Shown: one piece after another, positions 11,893 to 23,256 of the stretch
Numbering within the stretch: the first letter of the stretch is position 1
How the letters are laid out: every line of letters starts with the position of its first letter
Assembly: GCF_003265705.1 (NCBI RefSeq)
Contig: NW_020312785.1
Span: forward strand, 25,432,561-25,496,560
Length of the DNA stretch: 64,000 nt
Direction of reading: 5' to 3'
Source: Callorhinus ursinus
Taxonomy: Eukaryota > Chordata > Mammalia > Carnivora > Otariidae
The notes under the pieces: model-generated
What the model was told of the DNA's origin: nothing
Seen by the model: only the letters and a program-made list of their open reading frames with translations
The model's database searches: none
Program-made: the position numbers and the translations under genes

Positions 11893-14800
11893 AGAATAAA
11901 CATGTAGATTGGGTATCAATTCTGGTAAGGAAAATTGTTTCCCCATTCAGGATGGGAAGGAACAATATAGTTGACTTGACATCAAGTGACTGGCCAGGAT
12001 CTTAAATGGGCAGTGCACTATCAAGACACCACTTCAGTTTCTGCTGTTGACTAGTTGGTGTTTAGCATTGTCAGTAGCTAGCTTAGCCCTAAGGAGATAA
12101 ATCCCTCCCCAGTGGGACCATACATAGCCTCCATCCCTACCATTTTGCCTGCCACATTCTTATACTCGTGCAAACACTGGGTTGGTAGAAAGCAGAAGTT
12201 AGTTAATCCTCATGGAACAAATAATCCTAATTGATTGAGGCACCTAGTTGATCAGTGCCTCCTCTCTGTCAGATGCTATTTAGTGGCAACTGACATAAAA
12301 CAAATAACCATCAATTTTATAACTGTTTCTATAATTTACCCCAAATGCCACATCCCTAGCTTTGAAATTTTGTTTCTGAATTTCTAAACTTTCTTCCTCA
12401 GATCCTGAACAATTAGCAAAATTATCCTCATTACCCAGCAGTCTGTTTATATAATGACACCAAGTTGCTTATTCCTGTATATTAAGTTGATGACCTAGCA
12501 GAGTTCTCAGCTCTGCCTAATAAAGGTTATCTCCTCACCACTACCTTTTAAGGCCACTCTGGATTGGAGCTGTAGGACTTGCACATACATATCAGGCAGA
12601 CCCATCTGTGAGCCAGGACATTTTTCCTCTTCCATTATATAATTGTAGGAATTAATTCATTTGTTTACTCAGAGAAAGAAGTGTCAGTACAATGGAAATT
12701 CCATGGAAGTCTGAACCACCCATGCATTCAGATCATGTTTGTCCCTGGATCAGTCCAGGAAAAATTTCTAATATACTTTTTCCATCATAAATGATTACTG
12801 CTTCATCCACCCATCTTTATAACTGGACTAACCAAAGAGTATCCAAGTCATGAGGAGCAGCTCTGATCGCACTTTGAGTTCCCCTGGTCAGGTACTGAGG
12901 CTCCACTAGACATAGTAGCCCCCAGGAGCTGTATTTTGAATGATGAGTCGTTATTTGCTGATATACTATAGAAATGAAGTGTGCATACTGCATATCTCTT
13001 CATGGGGCTTGCCACAGTTTCCACACTATATCCTTATCTCTGATGAACCCCTCTAGCATGATGGATCTGCTGGGTCATAAAACCCAGTTGACAGGAAGTT
13101 TGCATCATATTCTGTGCAAAACCCTCTTTGACTATGGTCTTCACTCAAACCTGCAGCTTGATAAATTGGTCAGAGCAGTGCCCCAAAAGGAAATACAAAA
13201 TGTGGCTATATAGGCCCAAATAATTACCATCTTTTTCTTAGTGATAGATAATTCAGGGTGAAATAAAGTATCTTGAGTATTAGATGAAATGTCATGCCAT
13301 TACCCCAGATTACCATAAAATATCACTCTCATAAGACAAAACCCTGAAACTCTGTGGAGTTGTTTTTTCCCCAATCTTTGGCACACATTTGTCCTGCCAG
13401 TGCATCCAGAGTCTCTGCATTTCCTAATATTAATAGCATGTCGTCATCAATACCAGACACCAAAACAAGGTTCTGAGGCATGTCAATCTAGTCCATGAAA
13501 ACTATACAGTGACAAAAATAAAAATATTTAAGAACCCATGGAATGAGAATGTGTATCCTCACTATTATGTAAGAGCAAGCAGCTTTTGATTCTTTTCAAA
13601 AAGAAGACATATTGCAGATCAATAGCTACACAGGTGTGTTCATCAGTCCCTATAAAAGTACCGTATTCACCACAGCATCTATTATCGATGCTGCAAATTG
13701 ACTGAATTTACTATAATTTCTACTCTCTGACAAAGATCAGAGAAATGAGATTTATAATGACCAGCCGGTGATGCCTGGAGCGGATCTGGTTATGCATAAT
13801 TACTTGGCATAACTGGTGAGACCACCTTTCTTGACCACATGGCCAGGATCACCATATAGTTCTTGTTGGTACCATCTGGAGACGAAGCTCATCGATGTGC
13901 CCAGGAACACTGTACAGCCCGTGCCTGGATGTTACTCAGATCCCCAGTGCTTGCCTGCATTCCTCAAGCAGTATACAATTTGCCTTTAAATATAAACCTT
14001 CATGACTACACTTTGTAGAGGCAGTTGAGTTCTTTCCAGTATCTGCCCTTGAGAAGAGGAATGTAATTAATTATTTTCACTTGTGGAGAACTGTGGCTCA
14101 AACTTGCTTGGAATTCTAAGAAAACAGGTAAAAAGTGGTTGACAGTTTTAACACTGACAGACAGCTGGTTCTTTTCCAGTGACTTTATTCCTCATTTACT
14201 GAGTCTGCCCAGACAAATTAATGCCTCTATTTTTCCAGGTTGTGCTTGTAGGTGGCCTGAGGTGTTTTTCTGTCTCTAGCAAAGCTTCCAGGTATAGAGC
14301 AGGAAGATGTCTTAATCTGAAGCATTATGTACTGAGTACTGGTAACATGGCATAAAATTGTTCACTACAATTCTTATGAAATCATGTGGACCTAGAGACT
14401 GTAATAAAATGTATCACAAGTTTCTGCCACATTGTTTTAAAGATAATGTGTACGTCCATGTGAGTATGTGAAGAGTTCAAGTGGTCAGTGCCTGCATGAC
14501 AGGCATTAAACATTTAAGAATTTTTGGAAAACAAAAAAAAAAATTGCTGTTCTTACAGAATTTTCTTGATTTATCTGCCCTCTTTTCACTACCAGCCTAA
14601 AATAACTCCAGTATCAAAAATAACAAGCTATTCAGAATTATTTTGAAATCATAAAGAATTAACTATAGATGTAATGGCATCAGAGAAATAAAAAATGCTT
14701 TTAGTTTATCTATGGTTTCTAGCAATGGTAAACATGCCATCATTTTTTACTATTCATATAATTTTGTGTAGTTAATTATCCCATACATGCCCTTGCAGGT

Positions 14801-14920
14801 CCACGGTTGAAAATTTTACTCATGTCTAACCAATAATTAGATGCTGTTACATTGGAAGAATGAGCAGGGAGAGGGTTAGCACATGATTTAAGTAAGGACA
14901 ATTTGATTCTTTCCTTAAAA
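11893..14920 (-). other. Gene-free stretch; part may be a degraded retroviral-like interior
   Basis: This 3 kb block has no SINE or L1 and is less AT-rich than its surroundings. Between about 12000 and 13980, several blocks in minus-strand sense reminded me of the interior (pol region) of old ERVL-type elements. Examples are the blocks around 12840-13210 and 13350-13500, and a minus-strand reading near 12600 that contains a 'TDG'-like triplet. I see no intact reading frame, no LTRs and no primer-binding site. The only longer frame (12974-13213, + strand) has no motif. Treat the viral assignment as a guess; the rest (13980-14920) shows nothing. Confidence 0.25.
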
Positions 14921-15692
14921 CTGATGTTTGGCAGTATGGAGGTTCCTCAAAAAGTTGAAAATAGAACTACCCTATGACCCAGCAATTGCACTACTGCGTA
15001 TTTACCCCAAAGATATAAATGTAGTGACTGAAAGGGCACATGCACCCCAATGTTTATAGTCGCAATGTCCACAATAGCCAACTATGGAAAGAGACTAGAT
15101 GTCCAACAAGAGATGAATGGATAAAGAAGATGTGGTATATATACATATACATATATATGTATACATATATACATATGTATATGTATGTATATATGTGGTA
15201 TGTATATACATATGTATATATATACATATATATGTATATATATATGTGGTATATATACATATATATATAATGGAATATATGAGCCATCAAAAAATGAAAT
15301 CTTGCCATTTGCAATGATGTGGATGGAACTAGAGGGTATTATGCTAAGCGAAATAAGTCAATCAGAGAAAGACATGTATCATGATCTCACTGACATGAGG
15401 AATTTGAGAAATAAGACAAAGGATCATAGGGGAAGGGAGGGAAAAATGAAACAAGACGAAACCAGAGAGGGAGACAAACCAGAAGAGACTCTTAATCTCA
15501 GGGAACAAACTGAGGGCTGCTGGAGTGAAGGGGGTGGGAGGGACGGGGTGCCTGGGTGATGGGACATTGGGGAGGGTATGTACTATGGTGAGCGCTATGA
15601 ATTGTGCAAGACTGATGAATCAGAGACCTGTACCCCTGAAACAAATAATACATGTTAATAAAAAAATTAAAAAAAAAAACCCTGATGTTTGG
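14921..15692 (+). mobile_element. LINE-1 3' end, 5'-truncated, about 750 bp
   Basis: The insert 14932-15681 lies between perfect 11-bp duplications ctgatgtttgg (14921-14931 and 15682-15692). It begins in the last part of ORF2 and ends with a 3' UTR finishing 'cccctgaaacaaataataca' and an A-rich tail. This 3' end stops where the L1 copies at 20174 and 46857 continue into a second 3' UTR block, so it belongs to the shorter type. Open frames inside it (15040-15270, 15185-15559 and others) are readings through the microsatellite or through non-coding 3' UTR. Confidence 0.95.
15134..15273 (+). repeat. TA/CA/GTA-rich microsatellite inside L1
   Basis: About 140 bases of alternating purine and pyrimidine made of tatatacata and tatgta units, with three 'gtggtat' interruptions (15132, 15195, 15245). 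It sits between the L1 words 'aagaagatgtggta' and 'tggaatat', and probably grew from the short TA run normally present there. Confidence 0.9.
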
Positions 15693-15901
15693 ATATTAGA
15701 AGAAAGAAGCTATCTTTTTCCTGGGTTCTCTAAAGCTATGAGGATGTCAATCATGAGCTTTGGGCAGCCATCTTTCTTGTGTTGTGGTTAAAGCCAGTCA
15801 ACTTTAGTTTTGGTTAAGATGGAAGAAATGGTGGGACATTTAATGATTAAGAAAAAGAGGATTAGAAATTAGATAAATGGTCATAATTGAATAGACATAT
15901 T

Positions 15902-16138
15902 AAGAATCAGAAGTTTAGGGGTATCTGGGTAGCTCAGTCAGTTAAGTGTCCAACTCCTTGATTTCTGCTGGAGTCATGATCTCAGGGTTGTGGGATCGAA
16001 CCCCACATCAGGTTCCCTGCTCAATGGGGTGTCTGCTTGAGATTCTCTCTCTCCCTCTCCCTTTGCTCTTCTCCCATGTGTTCTCTCTCTCTCTCTCTCT
16101 AAAATAAATAAATAAAATCTTAAAGAATTAGAAGTTTA
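15902..16138 (+). mobile_element. CAN-SINE with 16-bp target-site duplication
   Basis: The body 15918-16122 starts ggggtatctgggtagctcag and has a B-box-like gggatcgaacccc, a CT-rich tract and an aataaataaaatctta tail. Duplications are aagaatcagaagttta (15902-15917) and aagaattagaagttta (16123-16138), with one mismatch. Several CpG-type changes in the head suggest moderate age. Confidence 0.95.
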
Positions 16139-16175
16139 GATATTTAGAAGTATAAAGTAGTTTAAAAGTGTTCTC

Positions 16176-16199
16176 ATTCAAAATATGATTCAAAATATG
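16176..16199. repeat. 12-bp tandem duplication
   Basis: The 12-mer attcaaaatatg is repeated exactly, 16176-16187 and 16188-16199. Confidence 0.85.
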
Positions 16200-16409
16200 A
16201 CAAAAAAAGATGCACAGAAAGTTATTTGCTATGAAAAATATCACCCCATTATTTAAAGACCTAAAATTGGAACTCCTAACCTGATTCAGACCACAGTTCA
16301 TGCTTTATTTCCCACTCCATTTCTAATTAACATCTTAGAGATGATGGGCTCTTTGAGGGACATGATGTAGAGAGAGTAGAAACAATATAATAATATTTAA
16401 TATTGTTTA

Positions 16410-16600
16410 AGTGTTTATTATGCATCAATCATGTGCTAAACACTTTATTTGCATTTCTTCATTGAGTCTGAAAAGTAGCACCTGAAATGGTATATTGCAT
16501 TATTATATTTATTTCACGAAGAAGAAAAATAACATGTCAGAAGTGTTTGTAAATATCCTAAGAGCAAAAGTATATTCAGGTTGGACTAGGAATATCAGGA
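16410..16600 (-). mobile_element. MIR relic (antisense)
   Basis: The order 'gtgtttattatgcatcaatcatgtgctaaacactttatttgcat', then 'cattgagtc', then a spaced 'acatgtcagaag' matches the reverse complement of an ancient MIR SINE (consensus in that sense: tttattgagcacttactatgtgccaggcact...). It is strongly diverged. Confidence 0.6.
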
Positions 16601-18291
16601 GCTTGAAGTTGAGTTTATCAGATTTGAGTAGTGTTGCACTAATTATGAAAAAATAAAGATGAGTATGACAAATCATATATAACTATACCCACCTTTTAAA
16701 GACTAGTTTTGCAAAGCCTATATGCCAGACTCAAACTAACACAAATTTTGTCCTCAGCGCTAAAAAAATAGATTTGATTTTCATGTTACTCATTTTTAAC
16801 ACTACCATTTCCAGCCACAAACATTGATCTCTAAAGTAGTCTTGTTACTTGTTCTAGTCAAATGTAGGATATAGTTGAAAAATATTGAAAATATTCTCTT
16901 AAAATATTAAAGTGAAGAAAGCTATGAAAACAACACTTAAAAAATCTAAGAGTTACTTTTTAACACATTCTCTGAGAGCACAAGAAACTACTGCTTTATC
17001 AGTTGAAGGGAAATGGTGTTAGTCCCAATCAATATTAATATGCATGTCTTCATATAAAAATACTTCTCTATTAAAAAAATTATAGCTTTAGATATGTTTT
17101 ACTAGGATATCTTGGAAAAATTTATTGTGAAGGCATGAATCCAACAAAATACTCATTTTTATAAGTACTTAAAAAACTGGAATTTTTTTCTGTCATCTCT
17201 GCATATCATATTCTTAATATTGACTAATCAACAAGGACATACAGTATTTTACCAAAAATTGTACACTGCTTGTAAGATTGTAATAGTTATTTGTTATTAA
17301 AAGACCTCAAATCAACGTATTTAAACAATAAAATAAATCTGTATTTCTAATTCTCTATTTTGAAGGTGTTCTAAAGTTACTTTTTGTTCATTTATAAATT
17401 CTAAGTTTCCTCCTTAGGCTGGTAACTATTTGTGCTTCTTAAAGGACTGAGGAGAGAGTGTAAATAGCCTTTCTTCACAAATAACAATTCACTTTTATTT
17501 AAGTAAATTTGGTATACAAAATATACACTGACATGTGTATATTCATATTTCAATATCTTTATTAACATTTGGGTCTTTATTCCATGTGTACTTTCTAAAT
17601 CAAGGATTTAAATGTATTTGGTAATATATTTATTAGTAAAAGAAGCTAGGCATGTGTCATTTTCTACTCAAATTTAAATAATCTAGTATGACCTAATATA
17701 TATGTAGCTATTATATATATGTATATGTAATATATATAAATTCAATCCCTTGTAATTCTTGCATTTTTTTAAATCCTTTGCTTCAAATTATAGAATTAAA
17801 GAAAATGTATTTCATTCAGAATAATGTAGGTAGTCAGTAGATGGAGGCCAACTTATTGGCTGTAGCAAATTTTACATTTACAAAAAAAACCTTACATTTG
17901 TGTTTGAGCAGTATAACCTCCTTTAAGAACAAAAACCAACACACATGATTTCAGATTGTAACTTATTTCTCCATTTGTGTCTTGCTTTATTATCCTGGAT
18001 TTATTAAGGCAGAGAAAAAGAAAAGGATGAATGATTATGGACCCAAATGAAATTGTGTGCATATATAATCTAGTTAATTTTGTAAAAGACAACAATTAAT
18101 TTTTGTCATCATTCTGCTTTATCAAAGTGTGTAAATAAGGATTTCAAAGAGCCATTAGATTTGGCTAGTAATGGAAGACTTGTATATTTAGTTCTCCAAA
18201 CATCTTTATTTATCCTTGGTTATAATAATGAGCTGAATATAATTAATACATTTCTGAACTTGTGTTTTGTTCAAGTTTTTGATGAGAGTAG
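16601..18291. other. Unassigned AT-rich DNA
   Basis: No gene or repeat is recognised apart from short TA-rich runs (17697-17740). The minus-strand frame at 17892-18095 has no motif. Confidence 0.5.
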
Positions 18292-18530
18292 AATTTGTTC
18301 ATCCAGGGGCGCCTGGGTGGCTCTCAGTGAAGTGTCTGCCTTTGGCTCAGGTCATGATCCCAGGGTCCTGGAATCGAGTCCCGCATCAGGCTCCCTGCTC
18401 AGCAGGGAGTCTGCTTCTCCCTCTGTCCCTCCCCCTGCTCATGCTTTCTCTCTCTGTCTCTCTCTCTCTCCCAAATAAATAAAATCTTTAAAAAAATAAA
18501 GCAAATAAAATAAAATAATTTGTTCATCTA
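18292..18530 (+). mobile_element. CAN-SINE with altered A-box region
   Basis: The body 18306-18516 lies between aatttgttcatcca (18292-18305) and aatttgttcatcta (18517-18530), with one mismatch. The head reads ggggcgcctgggtggctctcagtgaagtgtctg. Next to the other copies the segment after 'ggctc' is changed ('tcagtgaagtg' where others have 'agtcggttaagtg'), so the A box is disturbed. The B-box region (ggaatcgagtccc) is nearly intact. The 105-codon and 71-codon frames here are translations of the SINE. Confidence 0.95.
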
Positions 18531-18754
18531 ATACTATTCTTATATTAACACTCACTTGTTGATCTAATCTTACTGTGCAATGATTATAAGGACAATCGAA
18601 GACAGAGTAGGAGCACGGAACTAGAGAGATGAAGTCTCCATTATATTATTTAAAAGTTCCTAATAAAAGTTCCATTCCATCCATCAATGAAATATACTAT
18701 CCTATTTTTTCTACCAATAACTTTAACATTCATGTTATTAACACTAAGTTGCAC
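18531..18754. other. Unassigned spacer
   Basis: Nothing recognised. Confidence 0.5.
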
Positions 18755-18975
18755 ATGTATAACACTTTATAAATACATTTCTGATAAAATTTTGTATTTA
18801 GCACCTATCTCCTAGTGTAGTTAGAGTAGAAATTTACAGGTGAAGATTCTACAACCTTACTATCAGAGAGAGTGACTTGAACAAGATTCAGACTCAGTAA
18901 ATGATGGGATAGGGATTACAGCCCTGCTCCCTCAGACTCAAAAGTATTCTTTCTGAATCACCTTTCTGCTATAGC
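18755..18975 (-). mobile_element. MIR relic (antisense)
   Basis: 'aacactttataaatacattt' is followed about 90 bases later by 'gagtgacttgaacaagattcagactcagtaaatgatgggatagggatta' and 'gccctgctccctcagactcaaaagtattctttct'. This is the block order of an antisense MIR (aagtaacttgcccaaggtcacacagctagtaagtgg ... ccagagcccatgctctt). Identity is modest. Confidence 0.55.
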
Positions 18976-20159
18976 ACACCAAGCCTGAAAATTGCTAAAT
19001 TTAATAAAGTCTTACAGTATATTACTTCAGATTTCAAATGAAATTATTAATATACTCACTTCAGCTCAGGTGAGCTATATCCAGTGTTCTGCTTTGTGAA
19101 TCTGGATCTAAAGCAAATAGTCATATAATGAAGAAAATGAGGGTGGGAAGAAGCTTCAAATGTTTACCCTAGTAACTTGTTTTTGAGCAAATTCATGTCC
19201 CAAATGATATGGTCAAGAAGTCAATACATCCTTGATATGTTGATCTATATGAATGGAGATTGACTAAATCAGTACTTTGCTATGTTTGCAGTATGTCAGC
19301 CCCCCCACACACACACACACGAATTAATATGACATGGTATAGATTTTTTTCCACTTCAGTCAATTGTTTCATGACCCTAAAATTAAAGTAAATGCAATAT
19401 ATAATGAAGGTTTGCCTTCATGGTATCTTCTATTAATCTCAGCACTATTTTCACCTCATTATCATCTGTATTTTATGATATATATATATATATATATGTA
19501 TATCTTTTGCTTTTTGCCATTTATTTTAGCCAAATAGAGTATAATTGGTTAGAAAAACAACTTCAGCATTATGAATTAAATAAACACATTCAGCAATTTA
19601 TTGTCTGTGGGATTTATTCAGTAATTTTTAAAAGAAATATTAGTTGAGCATTTACTAATTTAAAGTAGTTTTGTAGACATTAAACATATCAGAAGAAATA
19701 AGACAAATGCCTTGCATTTAAATCCTGGAAATATGAATTCTATTTTTATCTCAAGAGTTATTAATTGGGCATTTAGTCCAACAGGTTATTTTTAAAATAA
19801 GTAATTACATTTTAAATAAATTTCCTCAAAGAGAACTTTTGTGAATATACAAGATGAAATGAAAAACATAAAGTTAACTGAAGTGAGTCTTAATTCAGTT
19901 AAAAAATTTGGGAGCTATGAAAGATGAGTGAATGAATCACTCAGCACATTTATATTTAATCTCAGTCTTAAAATGGATTCATTCAAACATATTGAGGTTC
20001 TGGAGAGATTGTGACTTATTTTATAATAGTAACTTGCAAAAATACAATTGCTTCTCCATATGGAACTTGGTGCAGCCAACCTACGTCTGAAAAGCTGATT
20101 ATTTATTCAGTGCCAAACAACAATTTATCTTAGCCCCAAAACATGTGAGGTTGTGAATT
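18976..20159. other. Unassigned DNA with two small microsatellites
   Basis: A C-run plus (CA)7 occupies 19300-19320, and a (TA)n run occupies 19477-19503. No gene or interspersed repeat is recognised. Confidence 0.55.
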
Positions 20160-20173
20160 AAAGACAGTTCCTT

Positions 20174-21923
20174 TCTTCTGTCTTGTTGTTGGTGTATGGG
20201 AATGCCACTGATTTCTGTGCATTGATTTTTATATCCTGCCACTTTACTGAATTCCTGTATGCGTTCTTGCAGTTTTGGGGTGGAGTCTTTTGGGTTTTCC
20301 ACATAAAGTATCATATCATCTACAAAGAGTGAGACTTTGACTTCTTCTTTGCCGATTCGGATGTCTTTTATTTCTTTTTGTTGTCTGATTGCTGTGGCTA
20401 GGACTTCTAGTACTATGTTGAATAGCAGTGATGATAGTGGACATCCCTGCCGCGTTCCTGACCTTAGGGGAAAAGCTCTCAGGTTTCCCCCATTGAGAAT
20501 GATATTCGCTTTGGGTTTTTCATAGATGGCTTTTACGATATTGAGGTATGTACCCTCTATTCCTATACTCTGAAGAGTTTTGATCAAGAAAGAATGCTGT
20601 CCTTTGTCAAATGCTTTTTCTGCATCTACTGAGAGGACCATATGGTTCTTGTTCTTTCTTTTATTAATGTATTGTATCACATTGGTTGATTTGCGGATGT
20701 TGAACCAACCTTGCAGCACAGGAATAAATCCCACTTGGTCGTGGTGAATAATCCTTTTACTGTACTGTTCGATCCTATTGACTAGTATTTTGGTGAGAAT
20801 GTTTGCATCCATGTTCATCAAGGATATTGGTCTGTAATTCTTTTTGATGGGGTCTTGGTCTGGTTTTGGGATCAAGGTAATGGTGGCCTCATAAAATGGG
20901 TTTGGAAGTTTTCCTTCCATTTCTATTTTTTGGAACAGTTTCAGAAGAATAGGTATTAATTCTTCTTTAAAATGTTTGGTAATTCCCCTGGGAAGCCATC
21001 TGGCCCCGGGCTTTTGTTTGTTGGGTGATTTTTGATGACTGCTTCAATTTCCTTAGTGGTTATAGGTCTGTTCAGGTTTTCTATCTCTTCCTGGTTCAGT
21101 TTTGGTAGTTGATACATCTCTAGGAATGCATCCATTTCTTCCAGATTATCTAATTTGTTGGCATATAGTTGCTCATAATATGTTCTTATAATTGTTTGTA
21201 TTTCTTTGGTGTTGGTTGTGATCTCTCCTCTTTCATTCATGATTTTGTTGATTTGGGTCATTTCCCTTTTCTTTTTGATAAGTCTGGCCAGGGGTTTATC
21301 AATCTTATTAATTCTTTCAAAGAACCAGCTCCTAGTTTTGTTGATCTGTTCTACTGTTCTTTTGGTTTCTATTTCATTGATTTCTGCTCGATCTTTATTA
21401 TTTCCCTTTTCCTGCTGTGTTTAGGCTTTATTTGCTGTTCTTTCTCTAGCTCCTTTAGGTGTAGGTTTAGGTTGTGTATTTGAGACCTTCTTTCTTGAGA
21501 AAAGCTTGTATTGTTATATACTTTCCTCTTAAGACTGCCTTTGCTGGATCCCAAAGATTTTGAACAGTTGTGTTTTCATTTTCATTTGTTTCCATGAATT
21601 TTTTAAATTCTTCCTTAATTTCCTGGTTGACCCATTCATTCTTTAGTAGGATGTTCTTTAGCCTCCATGTATTTGAGTTCTTTCCAACTTTCCTCTTGTG
21701 ATTGAGTTCTAGTTTCAAAGCATTGTGGTCTGAAAATATGCAGGGAATGATCCCAGTCTTTTGGTACCGGTTGAGACTTGATTTGTGACCTAGGATGTGA
21801 TCAATTCTGGAGAATGTTCCATGGGCACTAGAGAAGAATGTGTATTCCGTTGCTTTGGGATGGAATGTTCTGAATATATCTGTGAAGTTCATTTGGTCCA
21901 GTGTGTCATTTAAAGTCTTTATT
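20174..21923 (-). pseudogene. Inverted L1 ORF2 segment (endonuclease to reverse transcriptase)
   Basis: Read on the minus strand this gives an endonuclease part (frame 21467-21937) with SRIDH and SDHNALKLEL, a linker with '[14 protein letters not shown]' (frame 20956-21261), and a reverse transcriptase frame of 273 codons (20099-20920), the longest in the window, with '[11 protein letters not shown]' and '[20 protein letters not shown]'. The RT catalytic motif reads FVDDM (20312-20326) where the copies at 9838 and 46923 read FADDM, a single transition. Frame breaks lie near 20940 and 21300-21450. It lacks the N-terminal endonuclease and the whole C-terminal part, so it is inactive. The last 25 or so codons of the 273-codon frame run into host DNA left of 20174. 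Confidence 0.92.
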
Positions 21924-21988
21924 TCCCAAAGATACAAATGTAGTGATCTGAAGGGGTATATGCACCCCGATGTTTATAGCAGCAGTGG

Positions 21989-22016
21989 TATATATATATA
22001 TATATATACACACACA
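21989..22016 (+). repeat. (TA)n(CA)n microsatellite inside L1
   Basis: A tatata run followed by acacacaca, directly before 'atggaatattatgcagcc'. In this copy about 75 bases of L1 present in the 46857 copy are missing just upstream: the text jumps from 'tttatagcagca' to 'gtggtatata' near 21984. Confidence 0.9.
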
Positions 22017-22551
22017 ATGGAATATTATGCAGCCATAAAAAGGAATGAAATCTTGTCATTTGCAACGACATGGGTGGAACTGGAGGGTATCATGCTGAGC
22101 GAAATAAGTCAATCAGAGAAAGACAAGTATCATATGATCTCACTCATATGAGGAATTCTTAATCTCAGGAAACAAACTGAGGGTTGTTGGCATGGTGGGG
22201 GGTGGGAGGGATGGAGTGGCTGGGTGATAGACATTGGGAAGGGTATGTGCTATTGTGAGCACTGTGAATTGTGTAATACTGTTCAATCACAGACCTGTAC
22301 CTCTGAAACAAATAATACATTATATGTTAAAAAAAAAAAAAAGAAGATAGTAGGAAGGGAAAAATGAAGGGGGCAAAAATCGGAGGGGGAGATGAACCAT
22401 GAGAGACTATGGACTCTGAGAAACAAACTGAAGGTTCTAGAGGGAGGGCAGTGGGGGGATGGGTTAGCCTGGTGATGGGTATTAAGGAGGGCACATACCC
22501 AATGGAGCACTGGGTGTTATATGCAAACAATGAATCATGGAACACTATATC

Positions 22552-22781
22552 AAAAACTAATGATATAGGGGCACCCTGAGTGGCTCATTCATTAGGCGTC
22601 TGCCTTCGGCTCAGGTCATGATCCCAGGGTCCTGGGATCGAGCCCCACGTCAGGCTCCCTGCTCGGCAGGAAGCCTGCTTCTCCCTCTCCCACTCCCCCT
22701 GCTTGTGTTCCCTCTCTTGCTATCTCTCTCTCTCTGTCAAAATAAATAAATAAAATCTTAAAAAAAAAAACTAATGATGTA
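22552..22781 (+). mobile_element. CAN-SINE nested in the L1 3' UTR
   Basis: The body 22568-22765 has the head ggggcaccctgagtggctca, a B box gggatcgagcccc, a CT-rich tract and an aataaataaataaaatctta tail. Duplications are aaaaactaatgatata (22552-22567) and aaaaactaatgatgta (22766-22781), with one mismatch. The duplicated words are L1 3' UTR sequence, so this SINE is younger than the L1. Confidence 0.96.
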
Positions 22782-22869
22782 ATGTATGGTGATTAGCATA
22801 ACATAATAAAATTTTAAAAAATGTAAAATAAACAAAAAGCCTTCAACTGAAAAAAAAAGACAGTTCCTT

Positions 22870-23256
22870 AATTATACTCACAATTCCAAATTTGTGTTTT
22901 GTTTTGTTTTGTTTTGTTTTCATTGTGATCTATTTTCCTAAATGCCAAATCAGGTAGATAATAAGATTATACTTCCTTAATTAAAATGAACTTTTAAAAT
23001 TTTAAATAAACTTTAAAAAATTTTTATTTATTTGTTTGTTTGTGTTTTCTAGCTGGAGAGAACCACAGAGGCTTTTTGCCTCAATTAAGATTCATCACTG
23101 GAAACCTTGTTGAACCTCTAGTCAATGAGTGATAAAGGGATGAGTGCTGGAGAAACAGTAATAAACCCCTGAGGTGTGCACCCTAGACACGCCTTACCCA
23201 CAACCCTGGCTCTGCTCCGCCCCAGACATACCTGAAAAATAAACGTTCTTTTAGAC
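22870..23256. other. Unassigned spacer with (GTTTT)5
   Basis: Five exact GTTTT units lie at 22896-22920. The part at 23100-23240 is slightly GC-richer. No gene or known repeat is recognised. Confidence 0.55.

Larger units (their letters stand above)
20160..22869 (+). mobile_element. LINE-1 with 5' inversion (twin priming), later hit by a SINE
   Basis: Perfect 14-bp duplications aaagacagttcctt (20160-20173 and 22856-22869) bound one insert. The left part (20174 to about 21923) is L1 ORF2 in minus orientation, from the reverse transcriptase back to the endonuclease. The right part (about 21924-22855) is the L1 3' end in plus orientation, with an A-rich end. This is the classic 5'-inversion form. 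Comparison with the copy at 46857 shows that about 1.28 kb of ORF2 between the two halves is absent. The 3' UTR is of the two-block type, with an internal A-run at 22328-22341. A CAN-SINE (22568-22765) landed in it afterwards. Nick site AATT/AAAG is L1-like. Confidence 0.95.

Noticed and set aside
15040..15559. Several overlapping frames rich in Tyr, Ile and Met
   Set aside because: They are readings of the TA/CA microsatellite and L1 3' UTR in different frames.
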